Shown here: one piece after another, positions 25,755 to 32,716 of the stretch
Numbering within the stretch: the stretch's first letter is position 1
Layout: every line of letters starts with the position of its first letter
Source: CALFMR01 sp035550595
GTDB taxonomy: Bacteria; Acidobacteriota; Vicinamibacteria; Vicinamibacterales; SCN-69-37
Direction: 5' to 3'
Assembly: GCA_035550595.1 (NCBI GenBank)
Contig: DASZOV010000124.1
Coordinates: 1 to 64,000, forward strand
Length of the DNA: 64,000 bases
Notes under the pieces: generated by a model
Database searches by the model: none
What the model was told of the DNA's origin: nothing
What the model saw: only the letters and a program-made list of their open reading frames with translations
Position numbers and translations under genes: made by a program

Positions 25755-25978
25755 GTCCCCTGCCCTGGCCCGACACCAGAGTCGAGCAAGAGCGGTGCCG
25801 GCCGTCGAGCCGTCCCACCCGGTACGGGCGAAGGCTATCGACTCGGCACGCGGCTGCCCGTTTTCATCCTGCCGATGCGCACGATGGGCACGCCGGATCG
25901 CCGCTATGGGCGCACTCGCGCCAGGGACAACCGCCGTTCGTGGAGTTCGTCTTGCAGCACGTGGAGCAGGAGGTCCCT

Positions 25979-26149
25979 ATGAAGCGCGATCCCGTGTGCG
26001 GCATGGAAGTCGACGAAGCGCGCGCACCCGCCAAGGCGACCTACAAGGGCGAGACGTTCTACTTCTGCTCCGACGATTGCCGCGATCAGTTCCTGCGTAA
26101 CCCCGACGCCTACGTGGCGCCGCCGGCAACGACGCGGACGACGACATGA
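25979..26149 (+). CDS. YHS-domain small protein
   Basis: 56 aa. ATG at 25979 follows AGGAGGT. It is essentially a single YHS domain: DPVCGMEVDE, then YKGETFYFCSDDCRDQFLRNPDAYV. The Cys of VCGM and the CSDDC pair are the usual metal-binding residues (copper or heavy metal, as in CopA/P-type ATPase appendages). It overlaps the DUF3175 gene by four bases (ATGA), so the two are translated together. No copper ATPase is adjacent. Confidence 0.85.
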   Translation: MKRDPVCGMEVDEARAPAKATYKGETFYFCSDDCRDQFLRNPDAYVAPPATTRTTT

Positions 26150-26481
26150 GCCCGAAAGCGCGCCCCCGTCGGCACGCTCGCGCGTCCCGCGCCACGCGCG
26201 GGCGCGCGAGCGGCGCGCGCTGGTCGGGCGACGTCACCGCACACAGCAACGCGCTGACGCTGGAGCCAGGCGTCTTCCGGCACTGGAGTGCCCGCGCCAT
26301 TGCGGAGTCGCTGAAACGTTCGGCCGAACACAGCCGCCGTCGCAAGAGCTCACCCTACCGATCGGCGATGTCGATGCTCACCTTCTACATCAACCGCGCG
26401 GGCCGCAATCTTCCGGCGTCGCGCCGACGCACCCTCGTTCGCGCCAAGACCGAATTGCGACACCTGTTCAAACGCGACTGA
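26146..26481 (+). CDS. DUF3175 family protein
   Basis: 111 aa. After a basic N-terminus it carries the DUF3175 core: ARWSGDVTAHSNALTLEPGVFRHWSARAIAESLKRSAEHSRRRKSSPYRSAMSMLTFYINRAGRNLPASRRRTLVRAKTELRHLF. The family is small, basic and of unknown function. The sequence looks like a nucleic-acid-binding helical protein, which is inference only. The start overlaps the YHS gene stop. A TTCGAA-rich array and a short palindromic stretch follow it. Confidence 0.82.
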   Translation: MSPKARPRRHARASRATRGRASGARWSGDVTAHSNALTLEPGVFRHWSARAIAESLKRSAEHSRRRKSSPYRSAMSMLTFYINRAGRNLPASRRRTLVRAKTELRHLFKRD

Positions 26482-26501
26482 TACCAAAAACACGTTTTCA
26501 C

Positions 26502-26650
26502 AACTTCGAACTTCGAACGGCGAACTTCGAACGAATGGGGCGCCTTCGGCGCGTCTTTTTGAATGTGAAACACGCCCCAATCGCGGGCGCCATGCACCGG
26601 GCATGCACCGTTTCAAGTTCGAACTTCGAAGTTCAAAGTTCAAAGTTTCA
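26502..26650. repeat. TTCGAA-type short arrays flanking a short spacer
   Basis: AACTTCGAACTTCGAAC and GCGAACTTCGAAC units near 26502-26533, then AAGTTCGAACTTCGAAG and TTCAAAGTTC units at 26612-26650. The two clusters are in opposite orientation around about 80 bp that looks non-coding. They belong to the same array type as 14615-14647 and 24585-24619. Confidence 0.65.
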
Positions 26651-27454
26651 GTACCCCTCCGCCTTCGCTTCCTCGCCGATCTTCTTGCCGTTGCGCCAGG
26701 TGTTCGCGCACAGCGGATGCGTGAAGACGGACGGACCGTCGGCTTCGCTGAACTGGATGTCGTCGACGAACTCACCCTTCGGCGGATCGAGGCTCGCGAG
26801 ATGTCGCACGCGCTTGGCGATCTCGTGATCGGCGCACGCCGTGTCCCCGCTCACGCCGAGGCCACCGACGCGCGTGTTGTTGCGATAGAGGGGCACGCCA
26901 CCGCCGAACGTGATGATGCCGCCGCACACCTTCCCGTTGCTCGCCGAGGCGTCGTCTGGTGACGCGAGACAGTCAGGATTGAACGTGTTCGACGAGGCGA
27001 GGCCCCACAGTGAATGCCCTGGCTGCGTGAGCGTGTAGAGACGCGCCGTCGAGAGCGGCATGGCGTCGGTGCTGAAGGCATTGGCGGTGTACGCCTTGGC
27101 TTTCGCAATCGCTTGACTGCCGGGCCAGGCCGCCGCCGGATCGTCGGTCGCAACCGCCGTCGCGCAGACTTCGCCCTTGCGGTCGACGACGGCCGCCCAC
27201 TCCATCTTGCCGGAGAACAATCCGCCGGCCTCGCCGCCTTCGGCCGGAGCGCGCTGCAGCCACGACTTCAGATCCGAGGCGGACGGCAGATCGCCGCACG
27301 CAGCATCCGCCGTGCCCGGCCTGGGTTGGCGCGCCGCTTCGGCGGCCACGCCCGGTTGCGTCGTCGCAGGACTCGGCTGACTCTGCGACGGCGACCCGCA
27401 GCCGCACGCGGCGAGCGCGAGCAGTACGACACCAGCACGTTTCTCCCATTGCAT
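26648..27454 (-). CDS. GlcG/HbpS-like (DUF336) lipoprotein
   Basis: 268 aa lipoprotein: lipobox LAAC with Cys17, after VVLLALAACG. A Ser/Pro/Thr-rich linker leads to a GlcG/HbpS (heme-degrading or heme-sensing HbpS type) domain: WAAVVDRKGEVCATAVATDDP, AWPGSQAIAKAKAYTANAFS, GGGVPLYRNNTRVGGLGVSGDTACADHEIAKRVRHLA. GGAGG precedes the ATG. It is the last gene of the leftward oxidase/PQQ-dehydrogenase cluster, 18 bp after coxB. GlcG-like proteins are often found near PQQ-linked alcohol dehydrogenases. Its role in this chain is not known. Confidence 0.82.
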   Translation of the reverse strand: MQWEKRAGVVLLALAACGCGSPSQSQPSPATTQPGVAAEAARQPRPGTADAACGDLPSASDLKSWLQRAPAEGGEAGGLFSGKMEWAAVVDRKGEVCATAVATDDPAAAWPGSQAIAKAKAYTANAFSTDAMPLSTARLYTLTQPGHSLWGLASSNTFNPDCLASPDDASASNGKVCGGIITFGGGVPLYRNNTRVGGLGVSGDTACADHEIAKRVRHLASLDPPKGEFVDDIQFSEADGPSVFTHPLCANTWRNGKKIGEEAKAEGY

Positions 27455-27472
27455 CGTGCGCCTCCCGTCAGT

Positions 27473-28483
27473 TCAGTGCAGGCTCTGCAGATACGCCACG
27501 AGCGCGCCGACGTCGTCCGACGACAAGCCGCCGATGTCCGGCATCTTCGCGTCGGGCTTCAGCACCTGCGCATGAACGACCCACGCGGCGAGCGTGCCCG
27601 CGTTGCGCTCGTAGCTGTTGGCCGCGAGCCCTCGCCGGCTCGCGAAGTGCGTGAGATCGGGTCCGACGCCGCCGCGCGCCGTCGTGCCACGAATGCTGTG
27701 ACAGAGCGCGCACTGCGCGGACATGAACACGTCGCGCCCGCGCGTGGCCGCCGGAGTCGTGGGCGTTCGGGCCTCGGCCCGTTGATTCGCGGCCCACGCC
27801 GCGAAGTCGGCCGGCGCATCCGCCATGACGACGAGCCGCATCTTGCCGTGTTCGGGCCCGCAGTACTCGGCGCACTGTCCCGTGTAGACGCCCGGCTCGG
27901 ATGCTTGAATGCGGATGTGGTTGACCACACCCGGAACGAGATCCACTTTGCCGTGCAGTTGCGGAATCCAGAAGGAATGGATGACGTCGGCCGACCGAAG
28001 TTCGATCGTGACCGGCGTCGCGGCCGGGACGTGGACTTCATTGGCTGTCATGAACGCCGGCCCGGCGTCATCCGCCAGGTACTGCACTTCCCACCACCAC
28101 TGATGCCCGACGATGCGAATCGACGCGTCGTCTCCGTGATCCGCCATCGGGAATGCCGCCATCGTGTGCAGCGTGGCGATGAAGACGATGGCGAGCGTGA
28201 TAGCCGGAATCGCAATCCCGCCGACGTAGATGAACGCGCGGCCGTCTTCCGTCTGCCAGGACGCGTGCTCGTCGAACGTGCCGCGACGCCGCAGGCCGAC
28301 CCAGAAGATGAGCAGCCACATCACGACGCTGACAATCGCGAAGCATACGAGCACCCAGAAGCCGAGCTGCGCAATGCGCGCGGCCGCCGGTCCGGCTGGC
28401 GACAGCACGTGCGGAGCGGCGCCGGCCGATCGAGCAATGCCCGCGAGCAGCACGAACAGGAAGAAGAGTGCGACACGCGTCAT
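27473..28483 (-). CDS. coxB: cytochrome c oxidase subunit II with fused cytochrome c domain (caa3 type)
   Basis: 336 aa. Signal peptide, then two transmembrane helices (about 37-62 and 83-107) and the periplasmic CuA cupredoxin domain. The CuA ligands are visible: His169 (VIHSFWIP), Cys204 and Cys208 (GQCAEYCGPEHGKM), His212 and Met215. A cytochrome c domain is fused at the C-terminus with heme motif CALCH at 258-262 and a Met in KMPDIGG. The fusion makes it a caa3-type subunit II, taking electrons from a cytochrome c. Its start overlaps the upstream cytochrome c gene by four bases. It lies apart from coxA, with five genes between them. Confidence 0.93.
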   Translation of the reverse strand: MTRVALFFLFVLLAGIARSAGAAPHVLSPAGPAAARIAQLGFWVLVCFAIVSVVMWLLIFWVGLRRRGTFDEHASWQTEDGRAFIYVGGIAIPAITLAIVFIATLHTMAAFPMADHGDDASIRIVGHQWWWEVQYLADDAGPAFMTANEVHVPAATPVTIELRSADVIHSFWIPQLHGKVDLVPGVVNHIRIQASEPGVYTGQCAEYCGPEHGKMRLVVMADAPADFAAWAANQRAEARTPTTPAATRGRDVFMSAQCALCHSIRGTTARGGVGPDLTHFASRRGLAANSYERNAGTLAAWVVHAQVLKPDAKMPDIGGLSSDDVGALVAYLQSLH

Positions 28484-28947
28484 GGTTGCGGCCGATTAGG
28501 CTCGGCGTTGGTCCGCATCGACTTGATGTAAGTGACGAGCTTCCAGATCTGATCGTCGTTGAGACGCATGCCCCACGCGGGCATGCCGTTGGCGCGTCCC
28601 TCCGCGATGCTCGAGAACACCTGGCTGTCGGCATGGCCGTAGATCCACGTGCCGTCGCGCAGACTCGGGCCCATGCCGCCACCGCCGTGATCGCCGTGAC
28701 AGCCGGCGCAATTGAACTGGTTGAAGAGTGTGCGGCCGTCGGCGAGCGCGGCCGGATTGCCGTCGAACGGACTGCCCGGCTGATTGACCGTCTTGATGGG
28801 ACCCGGGATCGGACCGACGGCCGTTCGGCCGGGCGGAATGGCCGAGGCGAGCGGGGTTCCCATTCCGGCGGCCGGTGCGGTCCGGCTGCAGCCGGCCAGC
28901 GCGAGGATGACACCGACGACTGCGAGCACGCGCGTGGTCTTCCTCAC
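28480..28947 (-). CDS. lipoprotein cytochrome c
   Basis: 155 aa. A lipobox LAGC (Cys20) marks an outer-leaflet or periplasm-facing lipoprotein. A Pro-rich linker leads to a class I cytochrome c: heme motif CAGCH at 80-84, then GMPAWGMRLNDDQIWKLVTYIKSM with an axial Met. It is the probable electron carrier between the PQQ dehydrogenase and the oxidase. GTG start inside the stop of the gene before it, and its own stop overlaps coxB. Comparable in role to XoxG/MxaG, though the sequence is generic. Confidence 0.85.
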   Translation of the reverse strand: MRKTTRVLAVVGVILALAGCSRTAPAAGMGTPLASAIPPGRTAVGPIPGPIKTVNQPGSPFDGNPAALADGRTLFNQFNCAGCHGDHGGGGMGPSLRDGTWIYGHADSQVFSSIAEGRANGMPAWGMRLNDDQIWKLVTYIKSMRTNAEPNRPQP

Positions 28948-29855
28948 GACGCGCCTCCGCCGGTCGATGCCGATGTCGTGACTGGTTGCGTGTCGCTTGC
29001 GCGCGGGACCGAGAAGTTCGCCAGTACGCGATCGATCGCCGGTGCATGCGTCGCGATGAACTGATCCAGCGCGCGCCGCAGCACGGCGTCGTCAGCGCGT
29101 ACGCCCATGGCAATGGCGAACGCAAAGGGCCCAGCGGATTCGACGGGCTCGAGTCGCAGCGGCGCAGCCGCGCGGCGTGCGAAGAAGCCTGCGATCGGTC
29201 CCCACACGACGGCGACGTCGACTCGGCCCGACGCCACCGCGTCGACGATCGCCCGCGTCGGCGCCGGCTGGTTGTAGTCGCCGTAGACGGGAAATCCTCG
29301 AACCTGGCCGGCCAGATGTCTCGTCGCCAACGCCTCGGCCGCAGGTGGATTGGCGTAGTCGTCGCCAATCAACTGGATGCCGATCGTCAACCGTCGTAGT
29401 CGCGGGTCGTCGAACGATCGGATGTCGAGAACGCGATTGCGCCTCGACACGAAGACGTATGTCGACCGGTAGTACGGGCGCGTCGTCGCGAGTCCGTCGC
29501 TCGCCGCCGGCACGCCCATGACGACGTCACAGGTGCCGGCCTCGAGTGTCCGCCGCAGGAATCCGCGGCGCTGCGGCCACCACGTGTAGATGACGCGACG
29601 ATGCAGCGCCTGGCCGGCGAGCGAGGCAATCGCGTTCTCAAAACCTTCTCCGCGCGCATTCGAGAACGGCAGGTTGTTCGGATCCGCACAGACGCGGAGT
29701 TCGTCCGCCACTGCGGCGTTCGACGCCTGCGGTCGCGAGACGACATGCGGCGGCTGACTCGCGGTCACCGCAAGCGTCGGTCGCGCGGCTCCGGTGGCGC
29801 TGCACGCGACGGCGGACGTCAGGGTCAAACACAGGAATCTAGATGCCGAAGACAT
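28944..29855 (-). CDS. XoxJ/MoxJ-like periplasmic binding protein of a PQQ dehydrogenase
   Basis: 303 aa. Signal peptide followed by a type II solute-binding fold: DELRVCADPNNLPFSNARGEGFENAIASLAGQ (typical first motif of the quinoprotein-dehydrogenase-associated SBP family), WWPQRRGFLRRTLEAGTCDVVMGVPA, GIQLIGDDYANPPAAEALA, RVDVAVVWGPIAGFFA. In methylotrophs the homologous XoxJ/MxaJ helps activate the dehydrogenase. It begins 17 bp inside the 3' end of the PQQ dehydrogenase gene, so they are translated together. No ABC permease or ATPase is nearby, in keeping with a chaperone-type role. Confidence 0.88.
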   Translation of the reverse strand: MSSASRFLCLTLTSAVACSATGAARPTLAVTASQPPHVVSRPQASNAAVADELRVCADPNNLPFSNARGEGFENAIASLAGQALHRRVIYTWWPQRRGFLRRTLEAGTCDVVMGVPAASDGLATTRPYYRSTYVFVSRRNRVLDIRSFDDPRLRRLTIGIQLIGDDYANPPAAEALATRHLAGQVRGFPVYGDYNQPAPTRAIVDAVASGRVDVAVVWGPIAGFFARRAAAPLRLEPVESAGPFAFAIAMGVRADDAVLRRALDQFIATHAPAIDRVLANFSVPRASDTQPVTTSASTGGGAS

Positions 29856-31680
29856 ACACCACGTCTCCCGGCGCCGTGCGCTTCTTGATGTCTTTCATCG
29901 CCCCGACGACGCCGAGCGCCGCGTAGGGGTCATCGAGCGAAATGCTCGGAAACGCGACAGCGCCCATCCACCCGCCGACACCGGAATACACGGCGACGTA
30001 CTGTTTGCCGTCCGGACCGAGATACGTCATCGGGTTGCCGACGATGCCCGAGGCGGTGTGGAACTGCCACAACTGGGCGCCGGTGCGCGCGTCCACGGCG
30101 CGGAACCAGCCGTCCATCGTTCCGTAGAAGACGACGTCGCCGCCCGTCGCGAGGACGCCGCTGTAGACCGGCAGCACGGTCTCCTTGTCGCCCCACGCTT
30201 TGCGCCGGTTCGCGACGTCCCAGGCGACGAGTTCGCCCTGATAGCCGCCCGGACCGGGAAACATCTTCACGCTCGCACCGAGATAGGGCGTGCCGGCGAT
30301 GTAGTTGGCGTCGACGCCCTCGTAGTCCATGCACGTGTTGTGCGCGGCGATGTAGAGATAGCCCGTGCGTGGCGAGAAGGCCGACGGCACGACCTCCTTC
30401 GCGCCGGTCGACGAGGGACAGATGTCCTCGGTCACGACGTGCGCGTGCGTCTCCTTGTCCGCGTTCTTGGTCGGCGCACCGGTCGAGAGGTCGTACCCGG
30501 ATGCCCAATTCGTGGGCTCGAACTCGTCGGCCGAGAGCACCTCGCCCGTCTCGCGGTCGAGGACGAAGACGAAGCCAGTGCGCCCCGGATGGATGAGCAG
30601 CTTGCGCATGCGCCCGCCAACCTGCATGTCGACGAGGACGTTCTCCATGATCTCGTCGTAGTCCCACGAGTCGTGCGGCACGATCTGATACGCCCATCGC
30701 GCCTCGCCGGTGTCGGGATCGCGCGCGATGATCGAGCACGACCACTTGTTGTCGCCGGGCCGCAGATCCGGATTCCACACGCCTGGGTTGGCGGTGCCGT
30801 AGAAGATCAGATTCGTCTCGGGGTCATACGAGATCCAGCCCCAGACGGTCGCGCCGCCGAGCTTCCACTGATCGGTTGGCCAGCTCGACACGCCGAGATC
30901 CTTGCCCTGATCCTTGGCGTAGAAGGCGTGGAAGTGCGGTCCAATCTTGACGTCGGCGTCGGGCCCCGTGTTGAACGCGCGCCACAGCTCGCGGCCCGTG
31001 CCGAGATCGAGCGCCGCGACATAACCGCGCACGCCCAACTCGGCGCCCGAGTTGCCAACGATGACCTTGTTGCCGACGACGATGGGCGCGCCGGTCATCG
31101 TCTCGCCGACGCCGATCTCGCCGACCTTCGTCCGCCAGACTTCTTTACCGGTGGCCGCATCGACGGCGACCGTGTGCGCGTCGAGCAGGTTGTAGACGAT
31201 CTTGCCGTCGGCATAGGCCGCCCCGCGATTGACGACGTCGCAGCAGGCGATGCCGACCGCACGTGAATCGGGGTGCGGCTCGTACACCCACTTGATGGCG
31301 CCGCCAGGAACGGTGAGGTCGACCGCGATGAGGTTGTTCGGGTACGGCGTGACGACGTACATCGTGTGGTCGACGACGAGCGGCTGCCCTTCGTGTCCGT
31401 GAGGAATCCCCGTGCTGAACGTCGTCGTCGGTCGCAGGTGCGCGACGTTCGTGGTCGTGATTTGGTCGAGCGGGCTGTAGCGTAGATTGCCCGGATCGCC
31501 GGCGGGCGAACGCCATTCGCCGTTCGGCAGATCCGCCACGAGATGAATGGCGGCGAGCGTGCCTGGAGCCGATGTCGCCGTCGGCGCCTGCTCCGGCGGC
31601 GTGGACTGGTGTCGGCTGCAGCCGATCATGGCCGCTGCGGCCAGTACGCCCACCATCCACACCCTGCCGATCCGTTGCAT
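29839..31680 (-). CDS. PQQ-dependent alcohol dehydrogenase of XoxF type, predicted lipoprotein
   Basis: 613 aa eight-bladed quinoprotein of the methanol/ethanol dehydrogenase family. The start at 31680 gives MQRIGRVWMVGVLAAAAMIG then Cys21, a lipobox, so it may be membrane-tethered; family members are usually soluble. The vicinal disulfide that sits over PQQ is Cys146-Cys147 (IACCDVVNRG). The catalytic Asp340 is followed by Tyr341 and Asp342; the second Asp is the lanthanide ligand that separates XoxF from calcium enzymes (Ala or Ser there). Tryptophan-docking motifs recur (TGKEVWRTKVG, TGRELWRAF). It shares an operon with an XoxJ-like protein, a cytochrome c and oxidase subunits. Methanol, ethanol or another alcohol could be the substrate. 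Confidence 0.9.
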   Translation of the reverse strand: MQRIGRVWMVGVLAAAAMIGCSRHQSTPPEQAPTATSAPGTLAAIHLVADLPNGEWRSPAGDPGNLRYSPLDQITTTNVAHLRPTTTFSTGIPHGHEGQPLVVDHTMYVVTPYPNNLIAVDLTVPGGAIKWVYEPHPDSRAVGIACCDVVNRGAAYADGKIVYNLLDAHTVAVDAATGKEVWRTKVGEIGVGETMTGAPIVVGNKVIVGNSGAELGVRGYVAALDLGTGRELWRAFNTGPDADVKIGPHFHAFYAKDQGKDLGVSSWPTDQWKLGGATVWGWISYDPETNLIFYGTANPGVWNPDLRPGDNKWSCSIIARDPDTGEARWAYQIVPHDSWDYDEIMENVLVDMQVGGRMRKLLIHPGRTGFVFVLDRETGEVLSADEFEPTNWASGYDLSTGAPTKNADKETHAHVVTEDICPSSTGAKEVVPSAFSPRTGYLYIAAHNTCMDYEGVDANYIAGTPYLGASVKMFPGPGGYQGELVAWDVANRRKAWGDKETVLPVYSGVLATGGDVVFYGTMDGWFRAVDARTGAQLWQFHTASGIVGNPMTYLGPDGKQYVAVYSGVGGWMGAVAFPSISLDDPYAALGVVGAMKDIKKRTAPGDVVYVFGI

Positions 31681-31715
31681 CGCGTCCTCGCTTCCCTTCC
31701 GCGCCCGCGCGTGGT

Positions 31716-32114
31716 CTACCGCATTGCCCCGCACCCCGACAGCCACACGCTCGACAGTCCGGCCCACACGATGCCAACCGCGAACGCCGCGCTGACGAAA
31801 ATGCCCGCCGTCACGGCAAAACGCGCCACGCCGGCCGCCGCCGGCGCAATGTCCCGTCCGATCGCGGCGTCCAAGCGATGCCCTTGCCGCACGCCGACCA
31901 CGAGCGCGGCGACCGCAACGCCAAGCGCGACGATCGACACCGCACCGATGAGGCCGCGCGCCGTGCCGACCGATAGCGGCCGGCACAGCCGTTCGCCGAC
32001 CCACCAGACGATGAGCCCCTGCGCGATCCATGCGCAGGGCGCGGCGACAAGAGCGAACCGCAGCGCGGGATGCGCCTGGGACGACACGAGCGGCAGGCGA
32101 TCGGTGGCGGTCAT
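31716..32114 (-). CDS. small membrane protein of the oxidase cluster
   Basis: 132 aa with about three or four hydrophobic helices (ALRFALVAAPCAWIAQGLIVWW; GLIGAVSIVALGVAVAALVVGV; AVTAGIFVSAAFAVGIVWAGLSSVWLS). No recognised domain; no heme- or copper-binding motif is evident beyond a lone Cys near each end. It overlaps the coxC stop by four bases (ATGA) and precedes the PQQ dehydrogenase. It may be an oxidase accessory subunit comparable to subunit IV, or an assembly factor. This is inferred from context. Confidence 0.72.
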   Translation of the reverse strand: MTATDRLPLVSSQAHPALRFALVAAPCAWIAQGLIVWWVGERLCRPLSVGTARGLIGAVSIVALGVAVAALVVGVRQGHRLDAAIGRDIAPAAAGVARFAVTAGIFVSAAFAVGIVWAGLSSVWLSGCGAMR

Positions 32115-32716
32115 GAGGTGAAATGAGGGACGACGTACAGGAGCGCCACGATCAGCACCCAGACGACGTCGACGAAGTGCCAGTAGAGCGCGGCGTTGTG
32201 CAGCGGCCGGTGCGGTGGTTTGACGCCTTCACCCGGCTCCGGCAAGAGGAGCACGTAGACGAGCATCAACACGCCGAGCGTCACGTGCAGGCCGTGAATG
32301 CCGGTCAGCGCGTAGAACGTCGACCCGTACGCGTTCGATGACGGCCGAATGACCTGAAGGCGCTCGTGATATTCGAGTGCCTGCAGACCGAGGAAGGCGA
32401 GCCCGCAGAGGACCGTGACCGTGGTTGCAATGCGGGCGGCCCTACGCTCGCCGCGCCGGAGCCGTCGCTCGCCCCACGCCAAGATGAAGCTGCTCGCCAC
32501 GAGCACGACGAGCATCAGCAGCGCCAGCGTCAATTTCGGCGGCGCATCGCGCCATTCGGGCGAGCCGTAGCCGAGATAGAAGTAGGCGAAGAACAGCATC
32601 ACGAACAACATCGCTTCGTTCGCGATGAAGAGCGCCATCGCCGCGGTGCCGCGGCGCGCATCGGGCGCGTACGCAAGTTCGGGTCCGGGAAGCGGCCGTG
32701 CCGCGGCGGCGCTCAT
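32111..32716 (-). CDS. coxC: cytochrome c oxidase subunit III
   Basis: 201 aa. Start at 32716 (MSAAAARPLPGPELAYAPDARRGTAAMALF) overlaps the coxA stop by four bases (ATGA). Five helices are visible: MALFIANEAMLFVMLFFAYFYL, LALLMLVVLVASSFILAWGE, TTVTVLCGLAFLGLQALEYHE, STFYALTGIHGLHVTLGVLMLVYV and LYWHFVDVVWVLIVALLYVVPHF. The ALTGIHGLHVTLG and YWHFVDVVW motifs are subunit III signatures. The short form lacks the first two helices of mitochondrial-type subunit III; such five-helix forms go with subunit I proteins that carry two extra C-terminal helices, as seen here. Confidence 0.92.
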   Translation of the reverse strand: MSAAAARPLPGPELAYAPDARRGTAAMALFIANEAMLFVMLFFAYFYLGYGSPEWRDAPPKLTLALLMLVVLVASSFILAWGERRLRRGERRAARIATTVTVLCGLAFLGLQALEYHERLQVIRPSSNAYGSTFYALTGIHGLHVTLGVLMLVYVLLLPEPGEGVKPPHRPLHNAALYWHFVDVVWVLIVALLYVVPHFTS

